A stretch of 8,320 bases of DNA. Source: Hydrogenophaga sp. GTDB lineage: Bacteria > Pseudomonadota > Gammaproteobacteria > Burkholderiales > Burkholderiaceae_C. The stretch covers positions 1 to 8,320 of the forward strand of contig JAGXRS010000216.1 in assembly GCA_018335615.1 (NCBI GenBank), read 5' to 3'. The notes beneath the pieces are model-generated. The model was not told the DNA's origin and made no database searches. It saw only the letters and a program-made list of their open reading frames with translations. Positions 5,845-8,320 of this stretch are shown one piece after another. The stretch's first letter is position 1. The number at the start of each line of letters is the position of its first letter. The position numbers and the translations under genes are program-made.

Positions 5845-6750
5845 ATGGCTACAGAAGGTATCGGTCCTACCCCTGGTGAATACATTCGCCATCACCTGGC
5901 TCACCTTTCAAACAAGAAGCAAGAGTCGATCGTTGATTTCTCCGTGATCAATATCGACTCGGTGGTGGTCAATATCATCCTGGGCATCTTGGTCTGCTTC
6001 GTGCTGTGGCTGGCTGCGCGCAAGTCGCATGCGGGCGTTCCGGGTCGCTTCCAGGCGGCCGTCGAAATCCTGGTTGAGATGGTGGACACCCAGGCCAAAG
6101 GGCTGATTCACAACGCTACCAGCCGCAAGCTGATCGCGCCCATGGCGTTGACGGTTTTCTGCTGGATCTTCATGATGAACTTCATGGATCTGATTCCGGT
6201 GGATTTGATTCCGTTCATCTGGGCACATGGCATTCCGTTTGTGAATGATCACAATGATGTCGGCCTGCATGCCGTGTTTGGTGCCAAAGATTACATGCGC
6301 GTGGTGCCAACGGCTGACCTGTCCACCACGCTGGGGTTGTCGGTCTCCGTCCTGCTGCTTTGTCTGTTTTACAACATCAAGATCAAGGGTCTTGGTGGTT
6401 GGGCCCATGAGTTGGTGAGTGCTCCTTTTGGTACCAGCAGGAATCCCCTGTGGGCGCTCATCCTCGGTGTGATCAATTTCATGATGCAAATGATCGAATT
6501 CATCGCCAAGACGGTTTCTCATGGCATGCGATTGTTTGGCAACATGTTTGCAGGTGAGCTGGTTTTCATGCTGGTGGCGTTGCTGGGTGGTTATGCTGCC
6601 CTGTCGCTCGGCGGTGGCCTGATGTTCATCGGTCACCTGATTGCCGGTACGGTGTGGGCCATTTTTCACATTTTGGTCATTACACTTCAGGCGTTTATCT
6701 TCATGATGCTGGCTCTGATTTATCTGGGTCAAGCGCATGATGCGCACTGA
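5845..6750 (+). CDS. atpB: ATP synthase Fo subunit a
   Basis: Subunit a forms the two proton half-channels beside the c-ring in the inner membrane. The ATG start gives 301 residues. The N-terminus EYIRHHLAHL (12-21) is typical. Membrane helices follow at about 41-57, 98-118, 160-177, 202-222, 235-256 and 263-295. The essential arginine is Arg229 in SHGMRLFGNMFAGELVF (E. coli R210), with Glu238 (E219), His275 (H245) and Gln282 (Q252) in WAIFHILVITLQAFIFMML. All proton-path residues are present. A TTG at 5830, directly after the atpI stop, is in frame but less likely as start, because conserved sequence begins at the ATG. No good ribosome site precedes either, which fits the single copy of subunit a per complex and suggests dependence on atpI translation. 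Confidence 0.97.
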   Translation: MATEGIGPTPGEYIRHHLAHLSNKKQESIVDFSVINIDSVVVNIILGILVCFVLWLAARKSHAGVPGRFQAAVEILVEMVDTQAKGLIHNATSRKLIAPMALTVFCWIFMMNFMDLIPVDLIPFIWAHGIPFVNDHNDVGLHAVFGAKDYMRVVPTADLSTTLGLSVSVLLLCLFYNIKIKGLGGWAHELVSAPFGTSRNPLWALILGVINFMMQMIEFIAKTVSHGMRLFGNMFAGELVFMLVALLGGYAALSLGGGLMFIGHLIAGTVWAIFHILVITLQAFIFMMLALIYLGQAHDAH

Positions 6751-6770
6751 GTGCGGCGACCCATCGGGTC
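6733..6770 (+). promoter_or_regulatory. Competing small hairpins around the atpB stop codon
   Basis: Three 5-bp stems with 3-base loops lie in 38 bases: GCGCA-TGA-TGCGC (6733-6745), CGCAC-TGA-GTGCG (6743-6755) and GACCC-ATC-GGGTC (6758-6770). The first two share bases 6743-6745 and cannot form together. In the second, the loop TGA is the atpB stop codon. No T-run follows, so these are not Rho-independent terminators. A role in mRNA processing or in separating atpB from atpE translation is inferred. Confidence 0.4.
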
Positions 6771-6780
6771 ATCGTGCAGC

Positions 6781-6832
6781 GGTGTTTGTTTCTTTTCACT
6801 CAACCTTCCTCTAACTTCTCAAAGGAATCACC
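6781..6832 (+). promoter_or_regulatory. Pyrimidine-rich atpE leader with strong ribosome binding site
   Basis: The 52 bases before atpE are rich in T and C (for example TTTGTTTCTTTTC) and likely unstructured, ending in AAAGGA (6821-6826) 6 bases before the ATG. E. coli atpE is known to have a U/A-rich translational enhancer in the same place, which supports about ten c subunits per complex. A similar function here is inferred. Confidence 0.5.
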
Positions 6833-7078
6833 ATGGAAAACGTTCTGGGTCTCGTCGCGCTGGCTTGCGGTCTGATTGTGGCATTGGGTGCCGTTGGCGC
6901 CTCTATCGGTATTGCTCTGATGGGCGGCAAATACTTGGAAGCTTCGGCTCGCCAGCCTGAGCTCATGAATGAACTGCAGACCAAGATGTTCATTTTGGCT
7001 GGTCTGATCGACGCGGCCTTCCTGATCGGCGTGGCTGTGGCTCTGCTGTTCGCTTTCGCAAATCCTTTCGTGATCTGA
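6833..7078 (+). CDS. atpE: ATP synthase Fo subunit c
   Basis: This is the 81-residue proteolipid that forms the rotating c-ring. It is a hairpin of two membrane helices (about 5-31 and 52-76) joined by the cytoplasmic loop with Arg40-Gln41-Pro42. Helix 1 has the glycine/alanine pattern GAVGASIGIALMGG (19-32). Helix 2 carries the ion-binding carboxylate Asp60 in GLIDAAFLIGVAVALLFAFANP (57-78), equivalent to E. coli Asp61. The residue after it is Ala and no Gln/Glu-Ser/Thr sodium signature is present, so the ring should be proton-specific. The start is firmly set by AAAGGA at 6 bases and by the conserved MENVLG opening. It lies 82 bases after atpB and 103 before atpF, unusually wide spacing for this operon and filled with likely RNA signals. 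Confidence 0.98.
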   Translation: MENVLGLVALACGLIVALGAVGASIGIALMGGKYLEASARQPELMNELQTKMFILAGLIDAAFLIGVAVALLFAFANPFVI

Positions 7079-7097
7079 TGATCCTGGCTTGAGGAAG

Positions 7098-7123
7098 GTG
7101 GCGCCCCTGATCAGGGGCGCTGC
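7098..7123 (+). promoter_or_regulatory. Strong hairpin (perfect 20-nt palindrome) between atpE and atpF
   Basis: Bases 7101-7120 form a perfect palindrome: arms GCGCCCCT and AGGGGCGC around a GATC loop. Two wobble pairs and one G-C pair can extend the stem to 11 pairs. It starts about 20 bases after the atpE stop. The bases that follow are TGCACCCCAA, with no T-run, so an intrinsic terminator is unlikely. A 3' stabilising or processing hairpin that raises atpE mRNA relative to downstream genes is the likeliest role. Confidence 0.6.
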
Positions 7124-7147
7124 ACCCCAAGTTGTGGCGTTCTAATT

Positions 7148-7157
7148 CCCTCCCCCC
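7148..7157 (+). other. C-rich tract upstream of atpF
   Basis: CCCTCCCCCC lies between the atpE-atpF hairpin and the atpF ribosome site (AGAAAGG, 7168-7174). It could pair with purine-rich ribosome sites or serve as part of a Rho-binding site. Only the composition is observed. Confidence 0.3.
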
Positions 7158-7181
7158 GATAACACTCAGAAAGGCGTTGCG

Positions 7182-7652
7182 ATGAATATCAATGCAACCC
7201 TCTTTGCGCAAGGCATCGTTTTTGCGATTTTGGTGTGGTTCACGATGAAATTCGTGTGGCCCCCGATTGCCAAAGCACTGGACGAGCGTGCGCTAAAGAT
7301 TTCCGAAGGGCTGGCGGCTGCCGATAAAGCCAAGTCCGAACTCGCTGTTGCCAACAAGCGGGTGGAAGAAGAGTTGAGCAAGTCGCGCAACGAGTCCGCT
7401 ACCCGTGTGGCAGATGCTGAGCGCCGCGCGCAAACGCTGATCGACGACGCCAAGGCGCGTGCGAGCGAAGAGGCGGCCAAGATCCTGGCTGCTGCCCGGC
7501 AAGAAGCGGAGCAGCAAGTGCTCAAAGCCCGCCAAGTCCTGCGTGACGAAGTGGCCTCTTTGGCCGTCAAGGGTGCCGAGCAAATTCTGCGCCGTGAAGT
7601 CAACGCCAGCGTTCATTCTGAATTGCTGGTTCGCCTCAAGGCCGAGTTGTGA
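7182..7652 (+). CDS. atpF: ATP synthase Fo subunit b
   Basis: Subunit b is the peripheral stalk: a dimer anchored by one N-terminal membrane helix that holds F1 still against the rotor. The protein is 156 residues, the same length as E. coli b. The membrane helix spans about residues 5-25, followed by KFVWPPI (23-29), closely like the E. coli sequence, and Arg36 in LDER at the conserved arginine position. Residues about 30-140 are a long, charged, alanine-rich helix with no proline, forming the right-handed coiled coil. The C-terminus (LRREVNASVHSELLVRLKAEL, from about 136) contacts the delta subunit. AGAAAGG 7 bases before the ATG is a good ribosome site. There is one b gene and no b' paralogue in view, so a b homodimer is expected. 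Confidence 0.97.
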   Translation: MNINATLFAQGIVFAILVWFTMKFVWPPIAKALDERALKISEGLAAADKAKSELAVANKRVEEELSKSRNESATRVADAERRAQTLIDDAKARASEEAAKILAAARQEAEQQVLKARQVLRDEVASLAVKGAEQILRREVNASVHSELLVRLKAEL

Positions 7653-7667
7653 TGCCCGCTGGGCGTC
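7651..7667 (+). promoter_or_regulatory. Hairpin starting at the atpF stop codon
   Basis: GATGCCC (7651-7657) pairs with GGGCGTC (7661-7667) around a GCT loop: 7 pairs, one of them a T-G wobble. It begins on the last two bases of the atpF stop codon and ends 13 bases before the atpH ribosome site. No T-run follows. A role in mRNA processing or reinitiation is inferred. Confidence 0.35.
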
Positions 7668-7691
7668 GCTGCTGAGAATCAAAGGACCATC

Positions 7692-8222
7692 ATGGCCGAA
7701 GTCGCCACCATTGCCCGCCCCTACGCTGAAGCGCTTTTACAGGCTGTCGGTCACGACGCTGCCGCGACTTCGGCCTGGCTCGACGCCCTGGCCGCGGTCG
7801 CAGCCAACGATCAGTTGCGCCAGTTTGCTGACAGTCCCAAGGTGAATGCCGATCAGGTTTATGACCTGATCGTGTCTGTGACCAAGGTGCAGCTTCCAGT
7901 GCACGGTCAAAACTTTCTGCGCACCGTGATCGAGAATGGTCGTATCGCTGCATTGCCCGAGGTGGCTCAGCAATTTCGGACCATGAAGAATGCGCAGCAA
8001 GGCACCTCTGATGCGGTGGTTTACAGCGCGTTTGCCCTTGAGGCGGCCGAGCTGTCGGATCTCTCAGGTGTGCTTGAAAAACGTTTTGGTCGAAAGCTCA
8101 ACCTCCAGGTGCAACTGCAACCCGAGCTGATCGGTGGCATTCGTGTGGTGGTTGGCGACGAGGTGCTCGACACATCGATCAAAGCCCGCCTTGAACAAAT
8201 GAAAACTGCTCTGACGGCCTGA
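7692..8222 (+). CDS. atpH: ATP synthase F1 subunit delta
   Basis: Delta (OSCP in mitochondria) caps F1 and ties the alpha subunits to the b dimer. The protein has 176 residues, normal for the family. The N-terminal helical-bundle domain runs from ATIARPYAEALL (5-16) through NFLRTVIENGRI (74-85) to about residue 105. The C-terminal domain ends with the family signature GGIRVVVGDEVLDTSIKARL (148-167). The start is set by AAAGGA (7681-7686) 5 bases before the ATG. It follows atpF by 39 bases and precedes atpA by 54. An 8-base tandem repeat (CTGACGGC, 8211-8226) spans the stop codon. Confidence 0.97.
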   Translation: MAEVATIARPYAEALLQAVGHDAAATSAWLDALAAVAANDQLRQFADSPKVNADQVYDLIVSVTKVQLPVHGQNFLRTVIENGRIAALPEVAQQFRTMKNAQQGTSDAVVYSAFALEAAELSDLSGVLEKRFGRKLNLQVQLQPELIGGIRVVVGDEVLDTSIKARLEQMKTALTA

Positions 8223-8226
8223 CGGC
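8211..8226 (+). repeat. Tandem 8-bp repeat across the atpH stop codon
   Basis: CTGACGGC occurs twice head to tail (8211-8218 and 8219-8226). The second copy supplies the TGA stop codon of atpH (8220-8222). It may be a recent slippage duplication or chance. Confidence 0.45.
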
Positions 8227-8234
8227 TCGATACC

Positions 8235-8246
8235 CGGGCGCGCCCG
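8235..8246 (+). repeat. GC-only 12-bp palindrome in the atpH-atpA gap
   Basis: CGGGCGCGCCCG is a perfect palindrome; as RNA it could form a 4-bp stem with a 4-base loop. It sits between the atpH stop and the atpA ribosome site (AAGGAA, 8265-8270). It is short and may be chance in GC-rich DNA. Confidence 0.25.
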
Positions 8247-8276
8247 CATCACATTTAACGAAAGAAGGAAAGAGTC

Positions 8277-8320
8277 ATGCAACTCAATCCCGCCGAAATC
8301 TCTGAACTGATCAAGTCCCG
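8277..8320 (+). CDS. atpA: ATP synthase F1 subunit alpha, N-terminal fragment (cut by window edge)
   Basis: Only 14 complete codons are present, reading MQLNPAEISELIKS. This is the typical N-terminus of proteobacterial AtpA, whose first residues bind delta at the top of F1. The start is backed by AAGGAA (8265-8270), 6 bases before the ATG. The position after atpH is the standard operon order, so atpG, atpD and atpC are expected to the right. Alpha is non-catalytic but forms the hexamer with beta; none of its nucleotide-binding motifs fall within the window. Confidence 0.93.
   Translation, partial: MQLNPAEISELIKS

Noticed and set aside
5908..6747. A 279-codon open frame antisense to atpB
   Set aside because: It mirrors a conserved membrane protein; its His/Gln/Arg/Asp-rich translation is the expected complement of hydrophobic codons.
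7085..7140. Intrinsic terminator after atpE
   Set aside because: The strong hairpin lacks a following U-tract, and the essential atpF, atpH and atpA genes continue in the same operon.
1..8320. CRISPR array, tRNA/rRNA, insertion sequence, phage, toxin-antitoxin or defence system
   Set aside because: No repeat-spacer pattern, cloverleaf, transposase, integrase or accessory-gene signature was seen on either strand. All sizeable coding regions belong to known housekeeping or transporter families.

Overview
The window is about 8.3 kb of high-GC chromosome with compact core genes. Gene content and protein style suggest a betaproteobacterium of the order Burkholderiales, probably family Comamonadaceae (Hydrogenophaga/Acidovorax-like). 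That assignment is inferred from the look of the proteins, from the atpI-B-E-F-H-A order, and from the D-amino-acid aminotransferase / ybeD / lipB / lipA cluster. No database search was run. I see no rRNA, tRNA, CRISPR array, insertion sequence, phage gene or attachment site. No gap between genes exceeds about 160 bases.

Layout: (1) 1-715, plus strand: the C-terminal part of a PTS enzyme I (PEP-protein phosphotransferase), cut by the left edge. (2) 749-1588, minus strand: a 10-TM EamA/DMT-superfamily exporter, convergent with it. (3) 1691-2056, plus strand: a small AhpD/carboxymuconolactone-decarboxylase-fold protein with a CxxCxxxH redox motif. (4) 2089-5092, minus strand: a four-gene run transcribed right to left, consisting of a D-amino-acid aminotransferase-like PLP enzyme, ybeD (DUF493), lipB and lipA. 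(5) 5254 to the right edge, plus strand: the start of the F1Fo ATP synthase operon, atpI-atpB-atpE-atpF-atpH and the first 14 codons of atpA. A promoter with a perfect TATAAT box precedes atpI.

Function: LipB moves octanoyl groups from acyl-ACP onto the E2/GcvH lipoyl domains, and LipA inserts the two sulfurs. This activates pyruvate and 2-oxoglutarate dehydrogenases, which feed NADH to respiration. The neighbouring operon encodes the machine that uses the resulting proton gradient. The AhpD-like protein beside the lipoate genes is suggestive, because mycobacterial AhpD draws electrons from lipoylated E2. The c subunit has the H+-type ion site.

This is an ordinary housekeeping region and I do not see a new multi-gene system. 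The items most worth a second look are RNA-level signals in the atp operon: a perfect 20-nt palindrome between atpE and atpF, competing small hairpins around the atpB stop codon, a hairpin starting on the atpF stop codon, a pyrimidine-rich leader with a strong ribosome site before atpE, and ribosome-site strengths that roughly follow subunit stoichiometry.
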